Part shown: positions 24,635 to 36,853 of the stretch, piece after piece
Numbering within the stretch: position 1 is the stretch's first letter
Layout of the letters: every line of letters starts with the position of its first letter
Assembly (NCBI GenBank): GCA_000727475.1
Contig: KL647307.1
Span: 740,542 to 804,541 of the forward strand
DNA length: 64,000 bases
From: Sarcocystis neurona
Taxonomy: Eukaryota; Apicomplexa; Conoidasida; Eucoccidiorida; Sarcocystidae
Direction of reading: 5' to 3'
Program-made: the position numbers and the translations under genes
Notes under the pieces: generated by a model
What the model was told of the DNA's origin: nothing
The model's database searches: none
Seen by the model: only the letters and a program-made list of their open reading frames with translations

Positions 24635-27600
24635 CCAGATACAGGTAGACGGGGAGATAGACAGATATAGAGAGATAGATAGGTGTGCTGATATAGATAC
24701 ACATACACGAATACACATATGCCTGCATGCTCGGGATATACACACACATATATATATAAATATGTACGTGTGCATATATATACACACCTATGTGCATTTG
24801 GTTGTTTGTCTCCATCATTGGTCTCCATTTGTCTCGGATGTGTCCATTTGCAGATTTGCGTTCTCTTCTCTTTCCTTCGTCTATCCGTTTCCTCTCCTCC
24901 TCTGCCTTTTCTCTTTCCTTCTTCTTCTTCATTATCGGCTTTTCTTCGTTATGGTCGTCGTTTGGTCTCCCCTGCGCCCGAGCAGAGACTCCACGAGCTT
25001 CGCGTGGGGAAGAAGTCCTCGGACCCGCTTTACGAAATTGCCAAGGAAATCCGGCACGTTGCTCGGGTTCTTTGCTTCGACGAGTTTCAAGTGCGACAAA
25101 TTCTTCCCACCACGAGTTCTTCTCCTTTTCTGCTGCTTCTCTGCTGCTCTGTTCTCCGTCGTCGAACGCCTCTTCTTTGCATGCCCTCCGTCCTCTTCCG
25201 CTTTCTCGCGCCTGTCCTCCTTTTCGTCCCCACCCGTCCTCTTCTTCGATCTTCCTGGCGGTCCCCTTTTGCTCGTCTTCTTCATTTCGGCCTCTTCTTC
25301 TTCTTCTCTTCCGTCGTCTTCTTCAGAGGCACTTCTTCTTTTCCTTCGATTTCGTCTTTCCCGAGAGCGTTTCTCTTCTTCGTCTTCTTGTTCTCTTTCT
25401 GTGCCCCTCTTCGTCTTTTCTAGTCGCTTTACCGCAGTCTTCTTCTTCTTGGCCTCTCCTCCACGAATAGATCGGCAGTTTTGCTTCTCTTCTCGATGGT
25501 TCTTCGCCGCGCTTCACCGGTCGTCTCTTAGTCTTCTCCCGTTCGTCTCCTCCATTTCCGCCCCGCGTCTCTTCTCCCGTCGACAGCTTTTAAGAGATTC
25601 CGTGCATTTCTCTTCCTCTTCGTCTCCCTTCTTCTTCTCGAGCGTTTTCTGTTTTCTGCATCTCCTTCTGCATCTCCTTCGTAGGGAAGACTGCTGGGCA
25701 GGAGCGCAACGTGCCACTACCCGGCGCAGCGGCGAGCTCAACAGCAGCGTCTTCCGTCTTCCTCCAGTCTCGTCTCCTGAACGCTGGACAGCTACCGAGT
25801 TCCCTCGCATGTACCTCTCTTTCTCCGCTTTTTTGTTTTTCTCTCTTGACGTCCTAATACATCGACCTCTCTCTCTGTCTTTCTCTATCTATCTATATAC
25901 ATGTATAGTCCTATCTGTGTCTGCATACATATATGGCAGGACACCGGGAAACAGACACTCATCAACACGTATACATTCAAATATAAGCGAAGAAAATATA
26001 TGTATGTGTGTATATATAGGTTAGAACAGGGTGGACGTCGTCTCAATATATTTGTATCTGTCTGTATATGTATACATATAAACACGGGCAGCTTGTACGC
26101 TGTGTAGCTACACATGTATCTGTTTTCACACCTACACACAAGTATATATATATTTATCTATGTACTGGCATACATATATATATATATATATGCGTATACT
26201 GTGTGCGTACATTTGTATATATATATGTATGTATGTCCACCTGTGTGTGTGTGTGTGTGTGTGTGTTTGACGCTGGTGTGAATACGTGCGCGTTTGTATT
26301 CGTTGACTAATACATTTGTGTGTGGATGTGTTTTTTTTTGTCTTGGTTGGCCTCTTTTCTCTGCTGCTTGCTCGATTTTTCTTTAGGTGGTCCACATAAC
26401 GGACGCGATGGTTCTCAAAGGACTGTTCGACGCCCTGTTCGAAGTACTTCTCCTCAAAAAAAAAAAGTTCCCATTTTTTTGTCCTCTGGCCCACTTGTGT
26501 CCCTCCTTCACAAGACAGCCCCTACCACACGCGGAATATGTGGACAGAGAAATACCCTTGGAATGTCTCTGTGTGTCTGTGTGTATGTGGTGGGGGGGGG
26601 GGGGGTATAATTTTCCTTCAAATAGGGGGTGAGATGGACGCAGACAGGCGTGTGTGTGTATGTGTGTATGGTTGTAGATGAATGAGGAAACTGCTAAACG
26701 TAGAAAAGAAGGGACGACGCGGTTGGGGAACGTCACCCTCTTGACAAGTCTCTCCTTCACAAAATGTCCACACATCCACATAACATACGTAATACATACA
26801 TAGGTACTATCACATGCGCTTCTACTTACTTATACATATATGTATACATATCTGTAGAGAAATGCCTGCAGTAGGTGTTAACACAGGCGCACCTACTCAT
26901 ATATATATATGTATATGTATACCTATATGAGTGTCTGCTTTACGAGATGTTTACACGTCTATATAATACAGGGTATGTGTACATAGATATTAAGACACGC
27001 GTATCTAGTTATATATATAGATAAATATATGTGTACAAATATATAGGAATATTTGTATTGCGTCGAAGTGATATGTGCAAGCTGAATCTTCGTCGGTGGG
27101 AGTGCATAGATGCTTGTTTATTCACAGGTATTGTATATGTATGTATACATGTCTAACTGTCCATATATATGTATATTGATGTATGCCTGCCTAAATCTAT
27201 CTATGTGTCTATATCTACCTCCCTACCTATGTCTATCCATCTGTCTATATCTGTCTGTCTGTATCTACCTGTCTACGTATATATCTATATCTGCCTATCT
27301 ATATCTATCTGTATATGTATGAATAGGTGTGTGTGTAGATGTAGAGCGTGTGGAGAACTCTGCTGGTGAATATCGCAAGGTGTGTGTTCACCTAGGTTTA
27401 TCCGTTTCCGTTCCTGCAAAATGTGCGTATGTCTGTCTGTCCATCTCTGTGGTGAGCTTCCCCGTATTTCTGTCTGCTTCTATATTTCTCCCCTCTCCCC
27501 TCCCCCCCCCGGATATTCACTGATATTCCCCCGTCTCGTAGTCTCCCTCGCTTTCTTTTTATCCCCTGCCCTTCCTGTCTTTCCTGTCTCCCTCCCCGTT

Positions 27601-30600
27601 CCGTTTGTTCTTCGTGTCTCCCGAATTCTCCCGTCCCCTTCCTTTCTCTGTCTGTGTCTCCTCCTTGCTTTCCCTTCCTATCCTCGTGACGTGTATATAT
27701 CTCTCTGCGGAGACATCCCCCTGCATGTGTCCGTAATTTCCTGTTTGAAGAGATGTGGCAGCAGTTCCTGGAAGGGCCGCAACGTCTGTGCAAATCTGCG
27801 CGGAGAAGCTCGTTCGTGTTCATCACAGTGTCAGTGAAGCGATGAGCAGTCCGCGTCTTCCTTCTGCATGCGAGCGCGCTCGCACTTGTGGAGAGGAGAC
27901 AAGACACGTGCTCTTCTTTGTGTGTGTGACGCCTTTGGAAAGAACACGCTTCACGCTGTTCAAAGAGATGCGCCGAGGAACACCACCTCACCCAGTGAAC
28001 GTTGAGAAAAAAAACGGATCTTTGTGACAAATGCCCACACGCCTTGGGAGGAAGTTTGTAGTAGCGCCGTTCTCTACGTTGCACTGCGCTGCTGCTCCTG
28101 CTGCTCCTGCTCTTGCTGCTGCTCTTGCTCCTGCTGCTCCTGCTCTTGCTGCTGCTCTTGCTCCTGCTGCTGTTGCTCTTGCTCCTGCTGCTCTTGCTCC
28201 TGCTGCTGTTGCTCTTGCTCCTGCTGCTCTTGCTCCTGCTGCTGTTGCTCTTGCTCCTGCTGCTCTTGCTCCTGCTGCTGTTGCTCTTGCTCCTGCTGCT
28301 CTTCCTGCTGCTGCTGCACCTCTTGCTCCTGCTGCTGCTGGTCCTGCTGCTGCTGTTGCAGCTCGGAGTGACAATGATCGCGACGTCGAACCGGCCGCCA
28401 CAGGAGCTTTATAGCGGTGGCTTAAATCGAGAGAGATTTCTCCCGTTCGTTGATTTGCTGCTGGAAAAGTGCGACGTTTTTCATATCGAAACTCACAAAG
28501 ACTATAGGTAATCCCCCTTTTCACAGAGACAGAGATCTGTATTATTCTCGACAAGTGTAAGTGTGTTGGGACGGGGGGGGAAGGGGGGCAAACATATAAA
28601 TAAATATACATATATAGAGAGAGATAGAGGATGACGACATTCTTATTATCGAAGCGCACAAAGATTTCATGTGACTCTCACAACTCTCTCTCTCTCTCTA
28701 TATATATATGTAGCTACATTCACACAGACAAGTGTAAGTGTGTGCGTGTGTGTGTGTGTCTATAAATAATATATGGGCAAGTGTGTATGTCTCTGTTTGG
28801 GGGGTATTTGTACATACGTCTATCTCTATGTTTACACTTACATTATATATATATATGTGTATACATGTATATTTAGTACGTACAAACATGACTTCAGAGA
28901 AAGGCATTTGTGTCTGCAACTTCTTCGCCGATCGACTGTTGCGCGACTTCTCCCGTAATGACGCCCACGAGCTCCACTACCACGCCTTTTTCTTTGTCAC
29001 AACATATATATATATATATACGTATATATATAGATAGATAGATAGAGAGACACACAGACACAGACACATATGTATATTGTTGCTGTTTCTCTATCTGTCT
29101 TTCTACACACGTATACTTACATATATCTGTCTGTTTTATACAGAAACGCACTTCTAGCGTATGGGTATAAATCTACTCACACGAGATTCTCCAAGGAGCG
29201 TACTGCGTGTTAACTTCTGCATAACTCACATATATATATAATATATGAGTTTGTGTGTATATATATATGTATATGCATGTATGAGTGTACTTTCGTATGT
29301 ACGCCTGTATGTGTATGTATGTATCTATGTATGTATCTATGTATGTATATGTGTGTGTGTGTCTCTCTCTATATACACATGTATGCGTACATACAAATGT
29401 ATTTAGGTGTGTACGTATACATATGCATATATCCATATATACATAAATGTATGAGTGTATGTATGTATGTGCGAATGTGTGTGAGGGTGTACATATGAAT
29501 ATGTACATCATATGTATGTATCTCTATACATATAAATAGATATATGAGTGAACGTTCGTACGTACGTGTATATATATATGTATGTGTATGAATTTTGTGT
29601 GTTGTAGACGCTCGTGGCTAGGTATGTGAAGATGTAGGTATGTCCGTATGTATGTAGGCATGCATGCATATCTTCCGGTTTTTCCGGGCGTCTCCCTTCG
29701 TCCCGCGCTCGCCCGTGTTGTACGTCCGTTGCGCCCCGCCATCGTCCTCGCCACTGCTGCCCGTCTCTCTTCTCTTCTTCTTCACTGTGCCAACAACGTT
29801 CTCCCCCCCAGACTCAGCAAATTGACGGAGAGCCACCACGGCGTCTACATTTCCCCGGCAAGAAAGGACGAAGAAATTATCAAGCAGATGCTTTCCCTAA
29901 CACATGGAAAAACGCCCCACCCAGGCTCCATACCTGTTGCTATGGGCCGCGTCCTCCACGTAAACCGTTCTCCTACATATATATATATATATATCTCTTT
30001 CTCTCTATATATGTATATATATGTGTAGGGATGTAGATATATCGTTCCTTTATCATCTCCTTAAATGTTTGTCTGTGTGTGTGTGTGCGTTGGTATGTAG
30101 GTATAGCTACACTACTACGCACCACGTATATATATATATATGTGGGCTTATATACGTATATGTGTATACGTAGTTGTGAGCACACATCGTTATCTATGTA
30201 TCACACATATGTGTAAGTGGGCGTAGATATACGTCTTTACACATCTACGTACGCATATATATTTCCATATACATAGGTATATGTGCATTGTTTACAGGTG
30301 TGTGTATATCTATTATGTGTGCCCTGACCTCTGCAAATATACGTATATATATAACTACTTACATATATGTATGTATAATGTGGCGCACGTGTATATTTGT
30401 CAAGGGTTGTGTTTGGTAATGGGAGGGCGTTAGTGGTTCGTGCTTGCTTCAACAGCAGCAGCCACTGCAGCGTGACAGCAGAGGCAGCAGCAGCAGTAGA
30501 TGGACTGCAGCAGCCGCTGTAAAATCAGCAGGAAGAGCAGCACTTTTGTTAGCAGCAGCCAAGTATGTTAAAATTTGCACACGTAGACATGCGCACACAC

Positions 30601-33600
30601 AGAGGAAGGAAAATTTCCCCTCGCAGCAGCGACGTATTTTAGCAGCAACGTTTTGCAACAGCAGCAGCAGCAGTAGCTCGTCAAGTGCCAGCAGCAGCAG
30701 CAGTAGCAGCTTCTCACCCGTCCGCAGCAGCAGCAGCTGTTTAACTGTCCGCAGCAGCAGCAGCAGCTCGTTAACTGCCAGGAGCAGCAACAGCAGCTGG
30801 TTAACTGCCAGCAGCAGCAGCTCGTTAAGTATCTCCCGCAGCAGCACCAGCAGCGTGGTAGCTGTTTCCGCAGCAGCAGCAGCTCGTGAACTGCCAGGCG
30901 CACCGGCAGCAGGTCGACGGGCAGGAACGGCAGGACGGTGGTTGGTAGCAGCAGTGCTTGGCACGGCAGTGAGAAGCGCATGGGCTGCAACGTGAATTGT
31001 TAGTTTGCCTCCCTTTTCGCCGTCTTTTTCTCCCCTCCCGCCGTGTTTCGCAATTTCTCCGACGTCGTCGTGTTCGCCTTTCTCTCGCGGCGGCGGCTGC
31101 CCCCCCTGTCCCGGGTGTTCTGTTCGTTTTCTTCTTTTCGTCTGCCCTCGGGTGGTCGCCGTGTGTCTTTTTTTGCTCCGTTCTCTGTCTATCTCCGTCC
31201 TCTTCTCCGTCCTCTTCTCCTTCGTCGTCTCCGTCCGCCGCACAGCTTTCTTCTCACTTTGTGGCACCACTCTGCTTTTTGCTGCGCCTTTCGCTGTCGG
31301 AATGCTGCTCGTGCTGCGGCGCGAAGGTGCCACTGCTGGCAGAAGGCGTGGCCAAGTTTACGTTTCGAGATTTGTGCGAGGCGTCGGTAGGAGCAGCAGA
31401 CTACCTCGCCATTGCCGAGGCCTTTCACACCGTCTTTCTCAGCGATATTCCCGATCTTCACGACATAGGCGGGCACCCGAATGAAGTTCGCAGACTGATC
31501 AATCTAATCGACGTCCTTTATGAAAAGTAAGGGAAGGTTCTTCTCTGTCTCTCTTTGCTTGTGAGACGGAAGATGGAACGTTCGAAACATCCTCCGGAGA
31601 CGCGCCTTCCTCTCCTCCTCTCGTCGCGTCTCCCCTCGCCGTCTCTGCCGTACTTTTCCCCACTCAATTTCCCCCCGTATTCTCTCTGTTCTCCCCCCTC
31701 CTTTTCTCGCCTGTCTTCTCCGTCTTTATCCGTCCTTTCTCTGTCTTTTCTTCTCCTCGGCCACCTGCATATATGTGTGTGTGTGTCTTCCTCTTCCCCG
31801 GTCCCGCCGGGCCTCTCCCTTTCTCCTGTGATTGGTGGATGTCCCAGCGTGTCAGTGGGCAGACTTCTCCTTTTTCGTCTGCTCCTTTCCCTCCTTTTTC
31901 GTGTTCGTTGCCTTCTCCTTTTTGTCCGCAGCCTTCTTCGTTTTCCCTTCCCTCTTCTGTGTTACATCCCGCAGGAACTCACGTCTCTCCGTCGAGAAAA
32001 ATACACATGTGTGTCTACGTCTACATATTCGCCTCTTCCTCTCTTTTCTCGTCCTCTCTATCTTTCTGTCCTACTCTTTCTTTCTCTCTCTCCAGAAATA
32101 GATGTGTGTTTCATATTATAACGTTGAAGTATTATCGTAGACACGTGCCTGTCTTCGTCTGCTTATTGGTCTCCGTGTCTCTCTCTGCCTTTTCTTCGTC
32201 TTTCTGTACATATATGTGTGTGTGTATACATGTATGTAAAGGCAGAGAAAGTGGAAGTTTTCTTGATAAAGAGACATATGTCTGAGACGCCTTATTTACT
32301 CTAAACTTAGTCAGATGAAAACTTTCACTTCTCCTCTCCTTGAGCGCCCTCGGAGAAATGCGCGTCTCACTTACATATATCTACAGTCCAATGCACAAGT
32401 GTGCATACATACATATATATATGTAGATGGATCCGTATAGGTTCGTTAAAATATATATGCATATGTGTAGGTATTTTATATTTGTCTCTCTCTCTCTGTC
32501 TATATATATATATATATATGTATCTGTGTAGGTTTGTGAGAATATATATGTATATGTGTGATTACGTTATCTCTTTGTCTTCATACGCGTCTTCGTTTTG
32601 TGCATGGTTGTGCGTTTATGTGTCTGCCTGTATATACATGCATATCTATACGAATATACGCCAATACGTTTATGCCCGTGTACGTACAAATACATATATA
32701 TATATATATTATGTAAGTCTGTTTCCGTAGCTGTATGTGTATGTTTGTACGGACAATTTGCTGTCGAATCCGCGAGTGATTTCCGTGTGAAAGTTCTCGA
32801 TGAGGAAGATCTGGTGAGGGAGGGTAGAAGTTACTTTTCTCTGGCACGTGGACGTCCTACGCAGGAAAACGAGAGGAGAGAGACACTTCCACGAACAGCC
32901 TTCGACAAATATTTCGTGGACATGTTGTAGAGAGCAACAACGTTCATGTCTACTTCCTGCGCCCGTCTGTGTGTGTCTTCTTTGCTTCCCTGTACTTTGA
33001 CAGGAGATTTATCCAGGGCTCATATTCCCACCCCTGCCTCTGCCTTTCTCTTCCTGTCCTTCTTCTTCGTCTCCTCTCCCTGGCAGTCCCGTCCCCTTCC
33101 TTTCGTTTTCTCGTTTTCTATTTGTCATTTTCTCCCAAATTCTCTCTTCTCCTTCTACGTACACACATACATATACACATATATATATGTATATTGTCTC
33201 TTTTTATCTTTGTCTGTTTCTCCCTGCTTCTCCTTTTCTCTGCTACTCTCTCTCCTTCTGCTTTATACGTAAACACACACGCAGAGGTGTATGTGCTCGT
33301 TTTGCTGTATGTCGCTGCATGTGTGGTGTGGGGTGTCTTTTGGCTCGTTGGCGTCAGGGGACGTGTTTTGTATGCGGCCTGCTTGCTGCTTCGGTTGCTG
33401 CTGCAGCCCACGGTTGCATGTGAAGGTGTTCGCTGGTTTCTCTTCTCCTTTGTTCTGCTGCTGCGCCTTCTTCTCTCAGACATACCCGGGTCATTTTCGA
33501 TGCCGCCCTGCCCCCCTTCCGGCTCCTCGGCACTACTGAGACAACCGAGGAATTCGAAACATTGAGGCAGGAGCTTCAAAAGAAGTTCACAACTTTGCAG

Positions 33601-34527
33601 GCATTCTTCGACGCCCTCAAGTCTGTAAGTCGTCTTCGTTGTTTGGCTGTAGCCACAAGTGGTACGGCTCCTGCTGCTGCTCCTGCTGCTGCTCCTGCTG
33701 CCGCGGCTCCTTATATTACTGTGGGGCCACCTTCTTGTGCGCTGCAGCTGTTCGTCGCTCGCGTCGGCGGGTTGAACGCCTGCCAGACGCGGCGTCCTTT
33801 CTGCTGCTGCAGCCGGGATGCTTTCTGCTGCTGCGGCTGTTTTGTGACAAGTCGAGCAGCTGCTGCTGCAGCCGGAAGTCTTTTACGACTGCCGGTATGC
33901 CCTGCTGCGTGCTGTTACTTGTACGGCGGCTTGGCGTGGCGTACCTGCTGCTGCTCCTGCTGCTCCTGCTGTTGCAGTGGCTGTTCTATCAATATAGTGC
34001 CCTGCTGCTGCTGGTGCTGCGGTTGCCGCAGGTTTGACAGCTGTTGCGCTGGTGAAGCTGCCGCATATGTGTCGGAGAGAGAAGTAATGCGGCCGCTGCT
34101 GCTGAGATATTGCCGACGCAGTATGGAGTTTCCCTGCTGCTGCTCCTGACGCTTCTGCTGCTGTTCCTGACGCTTCTGCTGCTGCTGTGTGGGGTGTTGC
34201 GCTGCGACTGCGGTGGCTGGTGCGACTGTCGATTTGTTGGCCAGCAAGTGGAAATCTTCCTGATTCCCCACGCAGTTCTTCTTCTCAAGGATTCACGTCT
34301 ATTTCTTCTTCTTCTCCATCCGGGTCTCCTTATTTATACGCATGTAGAGAAATATTCTCCTTTCTTTTTTTATATTGACAGCGACGTAGGTCTCACCGTA
34401 TATCGAAGCACTGCTAACGAAAAGCACCGCTATATCACTACTGTCTGCCGCCCTTGCAATGTATATATAAATCTGTACATCGATATCAATATTTGTAGTA
34501 CATATATGTATATACATATGCGTCATT

Positions 34528-34558
<31 letters not shown>

Positions 34559-36747
34559 ATTAATATCTTTGTAGTACATATACATATATGTATATATATG
34601 TATATATATGTATATATAAGTATACGCGTATGTATGTCTATACATGTATAAATATGAATATATGCGTGTACGTGTAGGGAGAGAAGGAGAGTGAGAGAGA
34701 CGTATAAGCGGAGAGAGAAGATGCCTGCGGTATTTTTGATTTTTGCTGCAGTATTGCACAGGCGAGGAAAGCAACTTGAAGATCGAAGAGAAGAAGTGGA
34801 TTTCCGGTGGAAAAGCAATTGTTGGACTTCCTGAGAAGTGAGACCGGGGCAAACGTCGTTTTCCTGCGTGTGTGTGGGGAGGCCGATTCTGTCTTCTGAA
34901 AGAAGGAAAAAACGTCCATGCAAAACGTGGCAGCACTTTCGATCTAAAAGGTCGGAGAAGAAGAAGAAAAAGGAAAAGGAGAAGAGAAGAAGAAGAAAAG
35001 GAGAAGGGGAGGAAGACGAAGAAAAGTGCTATTTTTGTCTGCTGTCGCTGTGTGCTGCCGCAAGTCCCTGCGTCTGCGTGACAACGGCTGCTCTCCGTCC
35101 CGTTTTTCCCTCTCCGCGCCGCAGTTTTCTCTTTCGTCTTCTTCTCCTCTTCTTCTTCCTTATTTGTTCCTCAGTGGCCCGCGCTTTCTTCTCTTGTTAT
35201 CTTGCGTGGGTTTCTCTCTCATTTCCCGCTCGTCTACATTCTTGTCCTCTTCTCTCCTTCTCTTTGTCTATTCCTGTGTACGCATGTCTCCACGTATATA
35301 TATATATATATCTGTAGGATGGTGCATATATCTGTGTATATGTGAAGAGAAAGATCTCCACGCCGGACATATGTATATATATATATATATATATATATGT
35401 ATTCGTGGCGCTTGGTGCAGGCATGTGTGTATATGTGAAGAAAAGACCTACACGCTTGATATGTATATATATATATATATGTATAGTTTGGTGCTACCAG
35501 CGTGATTTATATATATATATATATTCCCATGGAATTTCAACGGCTGCGCTGGTAACTAGCAGCGACACAACTTTATCTTCTGTGATTTGCTCGGCGCACA
35601 TGTCCTGCGAAACTCCTCAACACCGCCCCACCGAGACGGACCACACTTCTTCTGACCGCTGGCCGCACATCGTTTGCTGTTGTTCTCTCTTTTCCATACA
35701 GGAAATTAACGTAGATTTACTTACACACATTTATATATTGTACATGTGTATGAACGTAGGTCTTTCCAGCCACGGGAATGTCTGTTGGTTCCACTATGTG
35801 ACATATATTTGCATGCACATACAGATTCACTGGCGTATATACATATATATGTGTGTAGAGAGAGAGGGAGGAAGCAACAGAGAGAGGGAGAGCGATATAT
35901 ATATATATATGCGTATATGTTCATACATTTATATGTGTAGAGGTTTACATATATATATATATATATGTAGAGGTTTACATATATATATATATATGACATC
36001 GGATCATACGCGTTTGTGAAGATACGCACCTTCATACTATATATATATATATATATGTATGTATGTCTGACTACACATGCAGGTGTTTTTCATATACTTT
36101 ACGCACGCATATATATGTATGTGAATTGGAGAGAGAGAATATGAATAGGGAAAGTCAGGGAATATCCGCCTACTTATATACCTACGCATACGTATGTACG
36201 AAGTGTGTACCGGGCGAGAAGTCTATGTGCGCGAGCAAATGTCTTTCTGCGTATGGCCGCTTACCCTTATAAACAAAAGTATATATATATATATGTAGAG
36301 AGAGGGGCAGAGGAAGAGTATGTGTAGGGCGAGTCTGTGAGTATATTGGTCCATTTATGTGCGGCGAAGTAGTTTTATCCACCGGCGTTTCTGTCTTTCT
36401 CTATCTGCCACATTCCTATATGATACGTTTGTGCGTATATATACATATATATCTGTGTACGTAGAGATAGAGAAAAAGGAAATTTAGCAAGAGACGTATA
36501 AGAAGTGTCTGCGTCATTTATGACGGTAGACCCGGTCGCTGGAAAAGTGGTTTCCTCACTGGCGAAGAAACTCCTGTTTTTCTGCTGTCAGTCTTCCGAC
36601 CCTCTTCCGGCAGATACTTTTTCTGCGTGTGAACACCCCTCGTCTTTCCGCCTCTATTCGACAAATTTTCGACGAGGAAAGCGCGGCCGGATGAAGGCAG
36701 TGACGACCCTGCTCGAAGTGTCCCAGGAAAACTACCTGGCCTGCTGA
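16163..36747 (+). CDS. AFG1: AFG1/ZapE-family mitochondrial AAA ATPase, eleven exons
   Basis: AFG1 (AFG1L/LACE1; bacterial ZapE) is a mitochondrial ATPase acting in turnover of respiratory-chain subunits. Exons: 16163-17698, 19861-19992, 21503-21584, 22758-22975, 24986-25090, 26397-26453, 28362-28507, 29812-29959, 31327-31526, 33480-33624, 36592-36747; every junction keeps phase and the product is about 974 residues. Residues 1-460 are Ala/Ser-rich with an Arg-rich start compatible with mitochondrial import. Walker A is GGVGQGKT (about 619-626), in GVYIHGGVGQGKTMIMDAFF. Then come RVHFHQFM, HELRVGKKSSDPL, Walker B LCFDEFQ (685-691), ITDAMVL, sensor-1 ATSNRPP, GLNRERFLPF, the DYR junction, GRVLHVPLLAEGVAKFTF, GAADYLAIAEAFHTVFL, LINLIDVLYE and VIFDAALPPF. 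The last exon (TTLLEVSQENYLAC, stop) matches the family's SRLxEMxSxxY tail only loosely. The acceptors of exons 2 and 9 are GCGAAG. The core is near certain; the first and last exon limits are less sure. Confidence 0.93.
17860..18325 (+). repeat. Degenerate tandem repeat, roughly 100 bp unit, in AFG1 intron 1
   Basis: Blocks resembling CGAGCGAACTGACGGTCGTCTCATAG recur near 17865, 17930, 18048, 18213 and 18292, shortened here to the shared idea of a non-TA block between TATATA tracts. Unit length varies because the TA tracts differ in length. Intronic, with no coding potential. Confidence 0.6.
19044..19350 (+). repeat. About 120-130 bp tandem repeat, about 2.5 copies, AFG1 intron 1
   Basis: Units start with AGCTGTGTGAATG or a close variant (about 19044, 19167, 19297), continue through TACATACATTTAC and TATATATA, and end in a CTCTCTCT run. 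The array is followed at once by the long pyrimidine-rich tract leading to AFG1 exon 2. Confidence 0.7.
19350..19860 (+). repeat. Long pyrimidine tract before AFG1 exon 2
   Basis: About 500 bp that is overwhelmingly C and T on the sense strand (CTTC, CCTC, TCTT motifs). It ends at the exon 2 acceptor (GCGAAG before 19861). It opens long artificial reading frames on both strands: Ser/Phe/Pro-rich on plus and Arg/Lys/Glu-rich on minus. It is interpreted as an extended 3' splice-site region, not coding sequence. Confidence 0.75.
20930..21250 (+). repeat. TATGTCTGAATATACATA-type tandem repeat, AFG1 intron 2
   Basis: At least six copies of a TGTCTGAA/TGTCTAAA block spaced by TATATA and a CGTATCTGTGTAATA-like segment, unit about 50-65 bp. 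Intronic. It forms only Tyr/Ile-rich artificial frames. Confidence 0.7.
21843..22516 (+). repeat. CTCTGTCTC microsatellite-like pyrimidine array, AFG1 intron 3
   Basis: About 670 bp of TCTCTCTGTCTCCCTGTCTC-type units, almost free of A on the plus strand. It lies about 240 bp upstream of AFG1 exon 4 (22758). The long Ser/Leu-rich plus frame and the Arg/Glu/Thr-rich minus frames here are repeat translations. Confidence 0.85.
23160..24490 (+). repeat. GATA-type simple repeat, 1.3 kb, AFG1 intron 4
   Basis: An extended, degenerate array of TAGATATAGATAGA and GTAGATAGA units. Superimposed on it are higher-order repeats containing a GTTGTGATCGGT/GTTGTCATCGGT block (near 23388, 23505, 23805, 23910). 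It occupies most of the 5' side of intron 4, while the 3' side is pyrimidine-rich up to exon 5 at 24986. Confidence 0.85.
25100..25690 (+). repeat. Pyrimidine-rich tract, AFG1 intron 5
   Basis: CTTCTTCTTC/TCGTCTTC-rich DNA follows AFG1 exon 5 directly. The 420-codon plus-strand frame covering it (24762-26024) includes the real exon 5 but in the wrong reading frame. No additional exon could be supported inside. Confidence 0.65.
28081..28361 (+). repeat. CTG/CTCTTG repeat with 36-bp higher-order unit, abutting AFG1 exon 7
   Basis: Runs of CTGCTGCTGTTGCTCTTGCTC alternate with CTGCTGCTCTTGCTC, giving a 36-bp unit repeated about four times. The array then becomes pure CTG and ends in TTGCAG, the 3' splice site of exon 7. 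The minus strand would read as a Gln/Glu repeat and the plus strand as poly-Leu or poly-Ala, but position and phase show it to be intronic. Confidence 0.85.
30447..30960 (+). repeat. CAG-rich tract in AFG1 intron 8
   Basis: CAGCAGCAG on the sense strand with interspersed TCGTTAACTGC-type units. It lies between the DYR-containing exon 8 and exon 9. It creates a Ser-rich plus frame and a 294-codon minus frame. It is the one large trinucleotide tract in this gene with CAG rather than CTG on the sense strand. Confidence 0.75.
33660..34200 (+). repeat. CTG-rich tract in AFG1 intron 10
   Basis: CTGCTGCTCCTGCTG and CTGCTGTTCCTGACGCTT units start about 35 bp after exon 10. The open frames across it (Cys/Leu-rich plus, Gln-rich minus) show no family resemblance. 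The rest of this 3 kb intron holds TATATA-separated repeats near 35300-36060, and one possible but unplaced exon-like segment near 34750-34838. Confidence 0.7.
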
Positions 36748-36853
36748 AATTGCTCGTCAAGAGAAGTAGTACCTTTCTCTCAGTATACAAAGAAACAGCT
36801 GCTTGCGCACATGTCGTCGAGAAGTTCGCTGTGTTCTCTTCTTTTCTGCCCAG

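Noticed and set aside
28074..28319. Minus-strand Gln/Glu repeat protein
   Set aside because: Antisense of the CTG tract that forms the 3' end of AFG1 intron 6.
30449..31333. 294-codon minus-strand frame
   Set aside because: Leu-rich translation of the CAG tract plus the antisense of a pyrimidine tract; AFG1 exon 9 begins at 31327 on plus.
34745..34840. Possible AFG1 exon (TGEESNLKIEEKKW)
   Set aside because: TGEE recalls the human AFG1L C-terminus, but what follows does not match, and exon 10 joins exon 11 in phase without it.
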